A DNA stretch of 64,000 bases from Komagataeibacter sp. FNDCF1 (GTDB lineage: Bacteria; Pseudomonadota; Alphaproteobacteria; Acetobacterales; Acetobacteraceae). The stretch covers positions 1,243,001 to 1,307,000 of the forward strand of contig NZ_JAIWOT010000001.1 in NCBI RefSeq assembly GCF_021295335.1, given 5' to 3'. Position numbers and translations under genes: made by a program. The notes beneath the pieces are model-generated. The model did not search any database. It had not been told where the DNA came from and worked only from the letters and a program-made list of their open reading frames with translations. Below, one piece after another: positions 1-10,900 of the stretch. Every line of letters starts with the position of its first letter. Within the stretch, counting starts at the first letter, position 1.

Positions 1-2607
1 TCTTGCCAAACCATGACGCCACCAGCCCCCCTGCATGCATGATTTCGGGCACCATCGCGCTGCCGGGCAGGACAACGGGCACACGCATCGCAACCTTGAG
101 GTTCGGATCGAAAAATGGTGTCGGCAGCCGGCTCAGGCTGCGTACGGGTTCAATGCGCGCGGTGGTCAGGGTGATGGTGGACTGGTCGGATATCTGCGCC
201 CACAGAACATCATTGTACAGATCGTTGCAGTCGCGCCTGTATTCACCCGCAAAGCGGAAGTTGAGCTTGCTGTCGCCAGTAAAATAAAGCGGGTCTATGG
301 TGAATTCGAGCGGCCCGAAGTTCGGATGCGCGGGGTCGATGCGGATGGTGCCGACATACTGCTCGTTCAGGGTAACGGTAATGGCCGTGGCTTCGGGCAG
401 GAGCGAGGGAGAAATCGCACCCGACAGGTTCAGCGTGGCACGGGTTACAACCCGGTTGGCGGGCACCACCACATCCACCCCCTGCAGGGGGGAGAACCCG
501 CGCAGGGTCAGCGGGCCGGGAAAGTGGCTGAGGTCATGGAACGCGATGGTGCGCGTGATTTCGGTATCGGCCACCCGGTCGGCCAGCGTCTGGTCCAGAG
601 TGTCGGTGGGCGGCGGGATGTCGCCACTATTGGTATCACCCAGCGGGGTCAGGCGCGAAACGCCGGTATGGCTGTACGCTGGCGGCATTTCCGCCCGGGC
701 TGGAACCGCCGCCAGCATGGCCCCCACCACCAGCATGACCAGGCCGGTGCCGACACGGCGGGGCACCGGCGGTATCACCAGACTTTTCTTTTCCAGCGTT
801 TCTTCCTTCTGCACGCTTTCGCCACTTTCTTCCTGCCCCTTTGACGGGAGGCTCCACAGATAAGGCGGCGCAAACAGGCCGCCTATACTTTTTATGACCT
901 GATATATGCTGTTCAACGGCCGGTCATCCTTGAAATCGGCCCAGTTATGCCACGCATCGCTGCGCCCGAATACAAGGCTGACAACCTGCCGTTCCTCTTC
1001 CAGGGTATCGAGCTTCCATTGCAGGTGCAGCCACGAACCGCGCTGCTGGCCAAGGATGCGCGCCGGCACCGCCACATCAATCCCGTCATCGGGCTTGCTG
1101 TAGCGCAGCACGATATCCACCGGCGTCTCGATCTGTTCGGGCAGGTGCAGGGTGACACCCGCGCCACCAAGGGAGATATCGGTCGTATGCGCATGGAACG
1201 CCCGGCCATCCTCGAAGCATACTTCCACCGGCAATTTGACGCGCACCCGGGGCTTGTGACGGATCTGACGCGTCTCCCGCCCCACCGCGATGGAGGCCAG
1301 CACCACGATCAGGCTTACGGTAATCCACAGCGTGTTCAGCGCGAATGACTGGAACGCCAGCTTCTGGTGGTACTGGAAGATCATGCCCCAGATGCCCCGG
1401 ATCATGCCGATGAACAGGATGATGGCCATGATCGCGTTGGGATAGACCGCACTGAAATCGAAATAGCCCCGCGCCAGCAGCCCCCCCTTGTCCGTCACAT
1501 TGAACTTGCCCTTATGCGGCTGGAGCAGGGTCACGATGGTAATCCGGATTAGGAACAGCGCCAGCGAGGTCTCGTAAATTTCGCTCCAGAAGGAATAGCG
1601 CCAGCGCCCTTCGATACGCGACAGGGTCATGATGGAATGAAAGATGTGCGGCAGCGCATAGACCATGATGGCAAAGGGGGAAGTCGCAATGATGTTCTGC
1701 CCGAAAAACAGGAAGCCAAGCGGCGAGACCAGGAACGTCACGCGCGGGATGGCAAACAGGAAATGCGACATGGCGGACAGGTAGCAAAGCCGCTGCTCCC
1801 ACCGCAGCCCGCGCCCGAGCATCGGGTTGTCCAGCCGCATGATCTGAAGCATGCCACGTGCCCAGCGCACGCGCTGGCCGATATGCAGGATCAGCCGTTC
1901 GGTCGCAAGGCCGGCCGCCAGCGGCTGGCACAGATAGGCAGTCCCCCAGCCCTTGCGCTGCATCTTGAGCGCGGTATGCGCATCTTCCGTAACCGTCTCG
2001 GTCGCGAACCCGCCCACGCTGAGCAGGGCGGACCGGCGGATGGCGGCGCAGGAACCGCAGAAGAATGTCGCATCCCAGAAATCATTGCCGTCCTGCACCA
2101 GGCCATAGAACATGTTGCCTTCGGGCGGCACTTCATAACCTGCGGCCAGGTTACGCTGGAACGGGTCGGGGGAATAGAAGTGATGGGGTGTCTGCAGCAG
2201 GGCCAGTTTGGGGTCGGCAACCATCCAGCCTATGGTCTTGAGCAGGAAGGAGCGCGTGGGCACGTGGTCGCAGTCAAAGATGACCACGAACTCCCCCCCG
2301 GTAATCTGCATGGCGTGGTTGAGGTTGCCTGCCTTGGCGTGGTTGTTCTCGGAGCGGATGATGTAGCCTGCACCGGATTCCAGCGCAAAATCATGGAATG
2401 CCTTCCGCCGTCCGTCATCCAGGATATAGACATTCAGCTTGTCGGCCGGCCAGTGCAGGTCCATCGCCCCCAACACGGTGGAGCGGACAAGTTCCAGATC
2501 CTCGTTGTATGATGGCACATAGACATCGACCACCGGCCAGTCATCGGTATTGTCAGGCAGGCGGTGCGGCTTGCGGTCCAGCGGCCACGACATCTGGAAA
2601 TAACTCA
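1..2607 (-). pseudogene. bcsAB: bcsAB (fused cellulose synthase catalytic subunit A + subunit B), 3' part, interrupted; runs off left edge
   Basis: This is the larger piece of a fused inner-membrane cellulose synthase gene, read on the minus strand in one uninterrupted frame from the IS junction to the window edge. The glycosyltransferase family 2 domain has its UDP-glucose and catalytic motifs: ILDDG near 2420, FDCDH (Asp-Cys-Asp at 2267-2275), TED (1982-1990) and QRVRW (QxxRW, 1862-1876). A PilZ c-di-GMP domain follows, with RHKPR near 1250 and DISLGG near 1164-1180. Past about 900 the frame continues through a linker and a hydrophobic, Ala-rich segment (near 730-780) into BcsB-like sequence such as LSHFPGPLTLRGFSPLQGVD. 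It is therefore an A-B fusion, as known in Komagataeibacter. It lacks its own start, because the IS removes the N-terminal membrane part. The BcsB end and the downstream genes lie outside the window. Confidence 0.93.
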
Positions 2608-2628
2608 GAGCCCGATCCGAAAGTTTTT
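2608..2628. repeat. IS left terminal inverted repeat
   Basis: This 21-bp end is identical, inverted, to 3517-3537. The match extends to 25 bp with one mismatch. It is preceded directly by the TCA target copy at 2605-2607. Confidence 0.96.
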
Positions 2629-2680
2629 GAACAATACCAGCCTGTTGTGATTCATCCGTCTTTGCAGAGAGATGGAGTGA

Positions 2681-3517
2681 ATGGTGACATGGACTGGTAT
2701 TGCCCGGCGCGAGTATAGCCGGGAAAGATTGCGATATCCATCGGACATGACGGACGGGGAGTGGACTTTGATCATGCCATTTGTGCCCCCGGCGAAACGG
2801 GGCGGTCGTCCGCGCACGACGGATATGCGCGAGGTGGTCAATGCGATGCTCTACATAGCCTCGGCCGGGTGTGCGTGGCGTCTGCTGCCGAAATGCTTTC
2901 CGCCGGTCTCGACCATCAGGCGCTATTTTTACGCCTGGCGTGATGCCGGAGTGTTCGAGGTCATGAATACGGTGCTGGTCATGAGCCTGCGCGAGATCGA
3001 GGGACGTGACGCCTCTCCGAGCGCGGGCGTGATTGACAGCCAGTCGGTGAAAACCACGGAAAGCGGCGGGATTTCGGGCTATGACGCGGGGAAGAAGGTC
3101 AAGGGCCGCAAGCGCCATATCGTGACGGATACCTGCGGCTTCCTGATCTTTCTCCTCGTTCATGCCGCTGATATCCAGGACCGTGATGGGGCCGTTGATG
3201 TTCTGGCAGCGATACGCAGGCGCTTTCCCTGGCTGCGCCACATCTTCGCTGATGGCGGCTATGCTGGCGACAAATTGCGATCCGCGCTCGCCTCCATGGG
3301 AAAATGGACCCTCGAAATCATCAGGCGGTCCGATACGGTGAAGGGTTTTCAGATCCTGCCGCGTCGCTGGGTGGTGGAACGGACATTCGCATGGCTGGGA
3401 CGATGCAGGCGGCTCGCCAAAGATTGGGAACAATCCATTGCTTCCTCAACCGCATGGACATTGATCGCCTCAATCCGAATGCTCACACGACGGACAGCAA
3501 GGCATTGTCAGGGTTGA
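2681..3517 (+). CDS. IS5/IS1031-family DDE transposase
   Basis: This 278-residue transposase cuts and joins the IS ends. It has the usual IS5 layout: an N-terminal DUF4096-like region (MTDGEWTLIMPFVPP, AWRLLPKCFPP), then an RNase H-fold catalytic domain. DSQSVKTT carries the first Asp, ADGGYAGDK the second, and RRWVVERTFAWLGRCRR the Glu with its following basic residues. The start at 2681 follows a GGAG four bases upstream, and the stop codon lies in the right terminal repeat. No frameshift or stop is seen, so the enzyme is probably active. The gene points against bcsAB. Confidence 0.95.
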   Translation: MVTWTGIARREYSRERLRYPSDMTDGEWTLIMPFVPPAKRGGRPRTTDMREVVNAMLYIASAGCAWRLLPKCFPPVSTIRRYFYAWRDAGVFEVMNTVLVMSLREIEGRDASPSAGVIDSQSVKTTESGGISGYDAGKKVKGRKRHIVTDTCGFLIFLLVHAADIQDRDGAVDVLAAIRRRFPWLRHIFADGGYAGDKLRSALASMGKWTLEIIRRSDTVKGFQILPRRWVVERTFAWLGRCRRLAKDWEQSIASSTAWTLIASIRMLTRRTARHCQG

Positions 3518-3537
3518 AAAACTTTCGGATCGGGCTC
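3517..3537. repeat. IS right terminal inverted repeat
   Basis: This is the inverted match of 2608-2628 and contains the last base of the transposase stop codon. It is followed directly by the second TCA target copy at 3538-3540. Confidence 0.96.
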
Positions 3538-3955
3538 TCAGGCACAGGGTGGACAGCGCGTATCCTTCCGCCGCAAGCAGGGCGAGCGACATGACCACCT
3601 GCACCGGCCCGCGGAATTCCACCGTGCTGCCAAGCCGCCATATCAGGTAGCGGAAGGAGACGAAGAGCGACAGCATCATGAGGATGCAGGTGATATGCCG
3701 CCCCGGCCTGCGGTTCAGGATGAAGAACAGCGTGATCGTGCCAAGCGAGATATAGGCCTGCTGCGTCGGGGCCAGGGTGATGCCGCCCACCGACAGGACA
3801 AGCATCGCCCCCCCGACCATAAGCAGCGCGACAAGCCAGCCCTGCCGCCGCGGCGTGGTTACAGGCGTCTGTCCGCCCCACTTCAGCCACAATTCCCTGA
3901 GCATTTTCCACAACCAGACTGACCTGAATAAAAACCCGTCAATACGTACAGGCAT
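3538..3955 (-). pseudogene. bcsAB: bcsAB 5' fragment, cut off by the IS
   Basis: This N-terminal fragment of the same cellulose synthase holds several hydrophobic membrane helices (for example GWLVALLMVGGAMLVLSVGG and the stretch around RYLIWRL) and ends ...ALSTLCL at the IS. If the IS and one TCA copy are removed, the reading becomes L-C-L-S-Y-F-Q and runs straight into the 3' part, so the parent gene was intact. Read as it stands, the frame passes into the IS and stops near 3470. The start is uncertain: ATG at 3955 gives MPVRIDGFLF, while ATG at 3904 gives MLRELWLKWG, and neither has a strong ribosome binding site. A truncated membrane stub without the catalytic domain is the expected product. 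The 300 bp upstream contain no cmcAx or ccpAx, so this is probably not the first (bcs1) operon. Confidence 0.88.
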
Positions 3956-4340
3956 AGCGGCATGCACACCAGCACCTTTGCACCACGGGTGCCCTGCGGC
4001 AGCGATGGATTTTCGTTCCCCATCACGAACGGTATTGCCGAAAGCCCTTTCCCCCCAAGCCTTTTCCGACCGGATGCCGACACTAAATGAGCCGGCAGGC
4101 TGATCGCAAGGCATTATCGGATAACGGTCTTTATTTTCAGGTATACGGCTGCCAGAAGGCGCATACTGTATTCCACAAATCATCCGGCGGGATGAAATCA
4201 ATCAGGAACATATGAAATAAACCTGCCGGCTGTATTTGCCCCCATGCGCAAAACCCTTTTCCATCAGCCCATGCCTGTGCACCATCCGCAACAATGACCG
4301 GACACCCCGCAGGGCGCTGCGCCCCGCCACTATTGGCGGC
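3956..4340. other. Intergenic region upstream of bcsAB
   Basis: About 385 bp between the bcsAB start and the terminator of the upstream helicase gene. It should contain the bcsAB promoter, but no convincing -35/-10 pair was found. One frame stays open upstream of the bcsAB start as far as 4201, but it has no ribosome binding site and no membrane-like or conserved-looking sequence, so it is treated as noncoding. Confidence 0.5.
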
Positions 4341-4380
4341 AAAATAAAAAGGCACCCGGACCATGCTGGTCGGGTGCCTT
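4341..4380 (-). terminator. Rho-independent terminator of the RhlE-like helicase gene
   Basis: The stem aaggcaccc (4349-4357) pairs with gggtgcctt (4372-4380), extended by gacca/tggtc inside. On the minus strand it is followed by a T-rich run, ttttttatttt. It lies 48 bp beyond the helicase stop codon and separates that gene from bcsAB. Confidence 0.88.
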
Positions 4381-4427
4381 CCTGTACGCCGGTTCCAGCC
4401 TGCCGCAACAGGCTGGTGCCGTGGGGA

Positions 4428-5759
4428 TCAGACCGCGCGGCGCCCTGCGCCACCCGGGCGGCCACCACCGGGGCGGCCACCACGGCCACCACCAGGCGGG
4501 CGACCACCGCCAGCCGGACGGCCACCACCGGGCCTGCCGCCACCGGGCCTGCCACCGCCGCCACCACGGCCCCGGCCACCGCCGCCCAGCACGGGCGGGC
4601 GCATGGTGGAGTTTTCCGCCGCTTCGGAATGGTACGGGTGCTCGGACACCACGGGGATGGCCTTGCCGATGTTCTTCTCGATATCACGAAGCCATGCGCG
4701 CTGCTCCGCATCGCACAGCGACACGGCCCAGCCTTCACGCCCCGCGCGCGCGGTGCGACCGATACGGTGCACGTAGCTTTCGGGGACGTTGGGCAGGTCG
4801 TAGTTGAACACGTGGGTCACGTCATCGACATCAATGCCACGGGCCGCGATATCGGTCGCCACCAGCACCTTCACATTGCCCGAACGGAAGCCGGACATGG
4901 CGCGCTCACGCGCACCCTGTGACTTGTTGCCGTGAATCGCCTCGGCGGTAATGCCGTGCTCTCCGAGGAAGGCGGCAACCTTGTTGGCTTCATGCTTCAT
5001 CAGCGTGAACACCACGGCGCGCTCGACCTTGGGTGAGTCCACCAGCAGTTTCAGGGCCTCACGCTTGTTGGCGGTATCAACAAACATCACCGCCTGGCGG
5101 ATCCGGTCCACCGTGCTGGACGGCGGCGTGACCTGCACGGTCGCGGGATCACGCAGCAGGCCATGCGCCAGGTCGGAAATGCTCTTGGGCATGGTGGCGG
5201 AGAACAGCAGCGTCTGCCGGTCGGTGGGCAGGGCTGCGACAATCTTGCGGATATCGCGCACGAATCCCATGTCGAGCATGCGGTCGGCTTCATCCAGCAC
5301 CAGCACCTCAAGCCCGGACAGGTCGACATGCCCCTGCCCCATCAGGTCCAGCAGGCGGCCGGGGGCCGCGACCAGCACGTCCACGCCACGGCGCAGGGCC
5401 TCGATCTGGCGCCCCTGCCCCACGCCGCCAAACACGACGGCGTGGCTGAAGCGCATGTGGCGGGCATAGGATGCGAAGCTTTCCCCGATCTGGGAAGCCA
5501 GTTCACGCGTGGGGGCCAGCACCAGGGCGCGCGCGCCCTTGGGGTGGGCGCGGCCCTTTTCACGGAAAAGACGGTCAAGGATGGGCAGCGCAAAGGCCGC
5601 GGTCTTGCCGGTGCCGGTCTGTGCCAGGCCCAGCAGGTCACGCCCTTCCAGCAGGTAGGGAATGGCGCCAGCCTGAATGGGGGTGGGCTGGGTGTAGCCT
5701 TCCTCGTCCAGTGCGCGCAGCAGCGGCTCTGCAAGATGAAGATCGGCAAACGTTGTCAT
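4428..5759 (-). CDS. DEAD-box ATP-dependent RNA helicase, RhlE-like, with Gly/Arg-rich tail
   Basis: This ATP-driven RNA-unwinding protein is probably active in ribosome assembly or RNA decay. In its 443 residues the Q motif (TQPTPIQ), motif I AQTGTGKT (46-53), PTREL, DEAD ([13 protein letters not shown]), SAT (LFSATMP) and the C-terminal helicase motifs [11 protein letters not shown] and [11 protein letters not shown] are all present in order. The last ~55 residues are almost purely Gly, Arg and Pro (GGGRP repeats), a tail type that binds RNA nonspecifically in this family. The ATG at 5759 is chosen because AGGAGG lies just upstream and the helicase homology starts immediately (MTTFADLHL). 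The gene is monocistronic with its own terminator. A second, different DEAD-box gene lies at 40774. Confidence 0.93.
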   Translation of the reverse strand: MTTFADLHLAEPLLRALDEEGYTQPTPIQAGAIPYLLEGRDLLGLAQTGTGKTAAFALPILDRLFREKGRAHPKGARALVLAPTRELASQIGESFASYARHMRFSHAVVFGGVGQGRQIEALRRGVDVLVAAPGRLLDLMGQGHVDLSGLEVLVLDEADRMLDMGFVRDIRKIVAALPTDRQTLLFSATMPKSISDLAHGLLRDPATVQVTPPSSTVDRIRQAVMFVDTANKREALKLLVDSPKVERAVVFTLMKHEANKVAAFLGEHGITAEAIHGNKSQGARERAMSGFRSGNVKVLVATDIAARGIDVDDVTHVFNYDLPNVPESYVHRIGRTARAGREGWAVSLCDAEQRAWLRDIEKNIGKAIPVVSEHPYHSEAAENSTMRPPVLGGGGRGRGGGGGRPGGGRPGGGRPAGGGRPPGGGRGGRPGGGRPGGAGRRAV

Positions 5760-6047
5760 GAATGGCGCCTCCTGGCGCGAAAAAACAGGGCCGCGGGGCA
5801 TGCATCACGCTGCATGCCCGAATGGCGAACCGACAGACATACCCGACACCGGCCCTTGTATGCACGGGGGCACTCGTTTCTGTCGTCGCAAGGATTTAAT
5901 GCTGAGGTATTTAAAGGCCGGTCAGTCTGCTTTCAGTCGTGTCCCCCGCGTCAAGGACACGTGCAATCGAACCAGCACGAAAGGAACAGGCGCGGTCCGT
6001 TCCCGAGCGCGATGCTCTATCGTGTTATACAGTGGCGTGCAAGCCTT

Positions 6048-6692
6048 TTAATGCAGGCCCGCCCCGGGGCCGCGTGTCTGCTGGCGGGCCGGGTCCCTGC
6101 GGCGCAGCAGGAACAGCGCCTGTTCGCCAAACAGGTTGGCAAGCCGGATCGAACGCCGCCACGGCGCACGCTCCCCGTCCTCATCCACGGCCATCCACTG
6201 TTCGACCACATACCCCTCGTCGCGGCACAGGGTCAGGAAGTCGAGTATGGTGCAGGGATGGATGTTGGGCGTGTCATACCACGGGGTGTTCCACACGCTG
6301 GTCATGGGCATGCGCCCGCGCAGGAGCATCTGCAGCCGCAGCCGCCAGTGGCCGAAATTGGGAAAGGACACGATGGCGTAGCGCCCGATGCGCAGCATCT
6401 GGCGCAGCACCTCACGCGGGCGTTCGACCGCCTGCAGCGTGCGCTGGAGCACCACGTAGTCAAAGGCATTGTCGGGGTAGTGCACCAGGTCATGGTCCGC
6501 ATCGCCATGCATTACCGGCAGGCCGTGGGCGACGGAGCGGGTGACCTCGCGCATGTCGATCTCGATGCCACGGGCATCGCAGCCACTGTTGCGAAACAGA
6601 TGGTCCAGCAGCGCACCGTCCCCGCTGCCGACATCGAGCACACGGGTGCGGGGGCGGATCATCCCGGCAATCAGACGCTGGTCAAGGCGCAT
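6048..6692 (-). CDS. metW: MetW, methyltransferase-fold methionine biosynthesis protein
   Basis: This 214-residue Rossmann-fold methyltransferase-like protein is the usual partner of MetX. The SAM-binding glycine motif VLDVGSGDGALL is near the N-terminus, and the family-typical NFGHWRLRLQ and TSVWNTPWYDTPNIHPCT stretches follow. MetW is encoded with metX in many proteobacteria and is thought to support homoserine acetylation or its regulation. The ATG at 6692 (MRLDQRLIAGMI) begins 2 bp after the metX stop, which indicates one transcript with translational coupling. The C-terminal 15 or so residues are Arg/Gly-rich and look unconserved. Confidence 0.92.
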   Translation of the reverse strand: MRLDQRLIAGMIRPRTRVLDVGSGDGALLDHLFRNSGCDARGIEIDMREVTRSVAHGLPVMHGDADHDLVHYPDNAFDYVVLQRTLQAVERPREVLRQMLRIGRYAIVSFPNFGHWRLRLQMLLRGRMPMTSVWNTPWYDTPNIHPCTILDFLTLCRDEGYVVEQWMAVDEDGERAPWRRSIRLANLFGEQALFLLRRRDPARQQTRGPGAGLH

Positions 6693-6694
6693 GG

Positions 6695-7864
6695 TCAGGC
6701 AATCCCGGCATGTTCGGCGGCACCACACAGGAAGCCACGGATGGTGCGGTCAAAATCCGGCTCATCGAGCAGGAAGGCGTCATGGCCCTTGTCACTGTCG
6801 ATCTCGACAAAGGAGACATTGGCCGCCACCCGGTTGAGCGCGCGCGCCAGCAGGCGGGCCTGCGATGTGGGGAAAAGCCAGTCCGACGAGAACGAGACAA
6901 TGCAGAACCGCGTACGCGTACCCGCGAACGGGCGGGACATGTCGCCATCATGCTCGGCGCCGAGGTCGAAATAGTCCATGGCACGGGTAATGGTCAGGTA
7001 GGAATTGGCGTCAAAGCGCCGCACGAAGGTCGATCCCTGGTGGCGCAGGTAACTTTCCACCTCGAACATCTCGCCAAACAGCGAGCCCGGCTCCCCCGCC
7101 CCCGCGCGCCCCGGCGCATGGCGCACGCGGCGGCCGAACTTGCGGGTGAGTGCTGCTTCGGACAGATAGGTGATGTGCGCCATCATGCGCGCCACCGCCA
7201 GGCCGCGGGCCGGGATCTCGTTACATTCCCAGTACCGCCCGCCATGCCATTGCGGGTCGGCGAAAATGGCCTGCCGGCTGACTTCATTGAACGCGATGTT
7301 CTGCGCGGAATGAAAGGGCGATGTCGCGATCGGCATGGCCGCGAACACGCATTCGGGATAGGTCGCGGTCCATTCCAGCACCTGCATGCCCCCCATGGAG
7401 CCACCAACCACCGCCAGCAGGCGACTGATGCCCATATGCTCCACCAGCAGCTTCTGTGTGCGGACCATGTCGCGGATGGTGACGGGGGGGAAATCGGTAC
7501 CCCACGGTTCGGTCGTGCCGTCATCACGCATGCGCAGGCTGCGTGGGCCGGTCGTGCCCATGCAGCCGCCCAGCACGTTCATGCAGATGACGAAAAAACG
7601 GTCGGTATCGATCGGCAGGCCGGGGCCGACCATGCGGCTCCACCATCCGGGCTTTCCGGTCAGCGGATGGGTGTCAGCCACATACTGGTCGCCTGTCAGC
7701 GCATGGCACACCACGATGGCGTTGTCACAGGCAGGCGAAAGCGTGCCGTAGGTACGATAGGCCACATCCACCGGGGCCAGATGGAAGCCGCAATCCAGAC
7801 GTAATCCGTCCGGAAAGGTGACAGTCTGGTGCGACAGGCTGGTATCTGGCGTGATCTGGTCCAT
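6695..7864 (-). CDS. metX: Homoserine O-acetyltransferase
   Basis: This cytoplasmic alpha/beta-hydrolase transfers acetyl from acetyl-CoA to homoserine, the first committed step of methionine synthesis by the acetyl route. The 389-residue protein has HALTGDQY near the N-terminus, the nucleophile elbow [10 protein letters not shown] (Ser156), the catalytic Asp in FSSDWLFP and the catalytic His in KGHDAFL. The start at 7864 ([11 protein letters not shown]) is preferred over a longer in-frame reading, since family homology begins close behind it. It forms an operon with metW. The leader between dnaE and metX (about 110 bp) was examined for a SAM-II riboswitch, which is common before met genes in alphaproteobacteria, but none was recognised. 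Confidence 0.93.
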   Translation of the reverse strand: MDQITPDTSLSHQTVTFPDGLRLDCGFHLAPVDVAYRTYGTLSPACDNAIVVCHALTGDQYVADTHPLTGKPGWWSRMVGPGLPIDTDRFFVICMNVLGGCMGTTGPRSLRMRDDGTTEPWGTDFPPVTIRDMVRTQKLLVEHMGISRLLAVVGGSMGGMQVLEWTATYPECVFAAMPIATSPFHSAQNIAFNEVSRQAIFADPQWHGGRYWECNEIPARGLAVARMMAHITYLSEAALTRKFGRRVRHAPGRAGAGEPGSLFGEMFEVESYLRHQGSTFVRRFDANSYLTITRAMDYFDLGAEHDGDMSRPFAGTRTRFCIVSFSSDWLFPTSQARLLARALNRVAANVSFVEIDSDKGHDAFLLDEPDFDRTIRGFLCGAAEHAGIA

Positions 7865-7977
7865 TCTGTATCCGGCATGGCGTCGACAGGGACAATGAAG
7901 AAAAATGACAGGCCCTGCGTATGGCACTCCCGCCACGCTGTTGCAAGTTTCATGCCCCCGTCACCGCTTTTGCGGTT

Positions 7978-10900
7978 TCAGAACTGCTCCACCTTTCCCA
8001 CGCCCTCTATCGCCTTGATCATCTGGGCCACGCGCGGCGTCACGCGGTAGCGCTCGGCCAGGGTCAGTTCCACATCCCGCGTCTCCGCAACCGATGGCAG
8101 CAGGATCACCCGCCCCCGTCCCGCGCCATAACCGTGCAGCACGTCACGGATGGGCTCCAGCGCGTCCGCCCGGTCGAACCAGATGCGCATCTCGGCCGCG
8201 GCCTCCGCCGCCGCCTGCTCCAGTTCCATCACGTCGGATGCGGTAATGCGCAGGGCCTCGCCTTCCAGCTTCAGGTCCGCCGTCACAACCACGGCATTTC
8301 CCGCCACCAGTATTTCACGCGCGCGTGACAGCACTTCGGAGAAAAACGTGATCTCGCACCCGCCCGAAGCATCGGACAGGCGCACCCATGCCATCTTGTT
8401 GCCCGTGCGCGTGGGGCGTTCCTTGCGGTCCACCACGCAGCCCGCGATCTTGACGCGCACGATCCCCGCCTGGGCCGCTGCCTCCAGCCCCGTGGCGCGC
8501 ACCGCGCCCAGCCTGCGCATGAGCGGACCGTAGGAATCCAGCGGGTGGCCGGTCAGATGGAAGCCTATGGCATCGGCCTCCATGTTCAGGCGTTCGAATT
8601 CCGGCCAGTCGGCCATGCGCGGCATGCGTAGCGGTTCACGCGCGGCGGGGCCATCGCCGCCGCCAAACAGGCCGATCTGGCCGCTGGCCGCCTGCTGCGC
8701 ATTGGCCTGCGCGCGGCGCATCACGGTTTCCGCCGCCGCGCAGGCCTGCGCGCGGTTGGGCAGGATGGTGTCAAATGCGCCCGCGCGGGCCAGGTTCTCA
8801 AGCTGCATCTTGTTGACCTGCCGGGGATCAAGCCGTGCGGCCAGGTCCTCCATGTCCACGAAGGGCCTGTCGCCCCGCACCGCCACCAGCGACTGCATGG
8901 CCCCCAGCCCCACCTTCTTTACCGCGGCCAGGGCGTAGCGGATGCCATAGGTCTCGCCATCGGCCAGCTTTTCCACCGTGAAGTCCGCGCCGGATGCATT
9001 GATGTCGGGCGGCAGCAGGGCAATGCCCAGCCGGTCGGCCTCCTGCCGCAGGCCCGCCAGCTTGTCGGTCTTTTCCCGTGCAAGTGACATGCACGCGGCA
9101 ATGAAGGCCACCGGGTGGTTCGCCTTCATCCACGCCGTCTGGTACGAGACCAGCGCGTAGGCGGCGGCATGGGATTTGTTGAACCCGTAATCGGCGAACT
9201 TGGCCATGAGGTCGAATACCTCGGCGGCCTTTTCGCGCCCGATCCCGCGCTTCATCGCCCCTTCGGTAAAGATTTCGCGCTGGCGGTCCATCTCGGCACG
9301 GATCTTCTTGCCCATGGCACGCCGCAGCAGGTCGGCCCCGCCCAGGCTGTAGCCCGCCATCTTCTGGGCAATCTGCATGACCTGTTCCTGATAGACCATG
9401 ATGCCGTAGGTCTCTTCCAGGATATCGCGGATTTCCTCGTGCGGGGGCTCCCATGCCTCGCCATGTTTGCGGCGGCAGTAGTCGGGTATGTTGGCCATGG
9501 GGCCGGGGCGGTACAGCGCCACGGCGGCAATCAGGTCTTCCAGCCGGGTCGGGCGCATCTGCTTGAGCACGTCGCGCATGCCCGCCCCTTCGAACTGGAA
9601 CACGCCGCCGGTATCACCGCGCGCCAGCATCTCATAGGTCAGCGGGTCATCCAGCGGCAGGGCCGACAGGTCCACCTCGATCCCCATGCCGTGCAGGAAC
9701 TGCACCGCGCGCTGGAGAATGGTGAGTGTTGTCAGGCCAAGGAAGTCGAACTTGACCAGCCCCGCCTGCTCCACGAATTTCATGTTGTACTGCGTGACCA
9801 GCATGTCGCTCTTGGGGTCACGGTACAGCGGCACCAGTTCCACCAATTCGCGGTCCCCGATCACCACGCCCGCGGCATGCGTACTGGCATGGCGGAACAG
9901 GCCCTCAAGCTGCTGGCCTATTTCCAGCAGGCGGCGGATGGCCTCGTCCTCGTCGCGCATTTCCTGCAGGCGCGGTTCACCCTCGATCGCCTGTCCGAGC
10001 GTGACCGGCTGGGCGGGGTTGTTGGGAATCAGTTCCGCCACGCGGTTGACCATGCCGAATGGCAGGCCAAGCACGCGCCCCACATCACGCACCGCCGCAC
10101 GCGCCTGCAGCTTGCCGAACGTGATGATCTGGGCCACGCGGTCGGCGCCATATTCGTTACGGACGTAACGGATCACCTCATCACGCCGGTCCTGACAGAA
10201 ATCGATATCGAAATCCGGCATCGACACGCGTTCGGGGTTGAGGAAGCGCTCGAACAGCAGGTTGAAGGGAATGGGGTCGATATCGGTAATGGTCAGCGCC
10301 CACGCGGCCAGCGAACCGGCACCCGAACCACGGCCCGGCCCTACCGGAATGTCGTGCTCCTTGGCCCACTGGATGAAGTCGGCCACGATCATGAAATAGC
10401 CGGGAAAGCCCATGTTCGCGATGATGTCGAGCTCGAAGGCCAGCCGTTCCTCGTATTTCCGGCGCGTCTCATCATCTATCGTCATGCGCGACAGGCGGTG
10501 GGCCAGACCGGTCCGTGCCATGCTGCGCAGGGTTTCATCCTCGGTCTTGCCCGGCTGCACCTTTGGGCACATGGGCAGCAGCGGCTTGCAGGTCTCGACC
10601 TGTATGGCGCACAGGCGCGCGATCTCCAGCGTATTGTCACAGGCTTCGGGCAGGTCGGCAAACAGTTCGCGCATGACCTCGGCCGGCTTGAACCAGTGCT
10701 CCGGCGTGACCCGCCAGCGGTCGCGCTCGGCCATGGTGCGGCCCTGGGCTATGCACAGCAGCGCGTCATGCGCCTCGTACATGTCCGGTTTCGGGAAAAA
10801 GCATTCATTGGTGGCCACCAGTGGCAGGCCCATGCGGTCGGCCATGGCGATCATGCCCGGCTCCACCGCGCGTTCCGCCGCCTGCCCGTGGCGGTGCAGT

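Larger units (their letters stand above)
2608..3537 (+). mobile_element. IS5-family insertion sequence, IS1031-like, complete, 930 bp
   Basis: The element has perfect 21-bp terminal inverted repeats beginning gagcccgatccgaaagtttt, at 2608-2628 and 3517-3537. It is flanked by a 3-bp direct repeat, TCA (2605-2607 and 3538-3540). A TNA target duplication and a length near 930 bp are typical of the IS1031 group of IS5 elements, which was first described in acetic acid bacteria. One intact transposase gene fills most of it, antisense to bcsAB. Element plus duplicated target is 933 bp, a multiple of three. Confidence 0.96.

Noticed and set aside
4440-4600. Short GC-rich near-repeats resembling a repeat array
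   Set aside because: They lie in frame in the helicase C-terminal tail, with no spacers and no array structure.
7865-7977. SAM-II riboswitch ahead of metX
   Set aside because: No match to the conserved SAM-II pattern was seen, only a weak 5-bp hairpin (accgc/gcggt) after dnaE.
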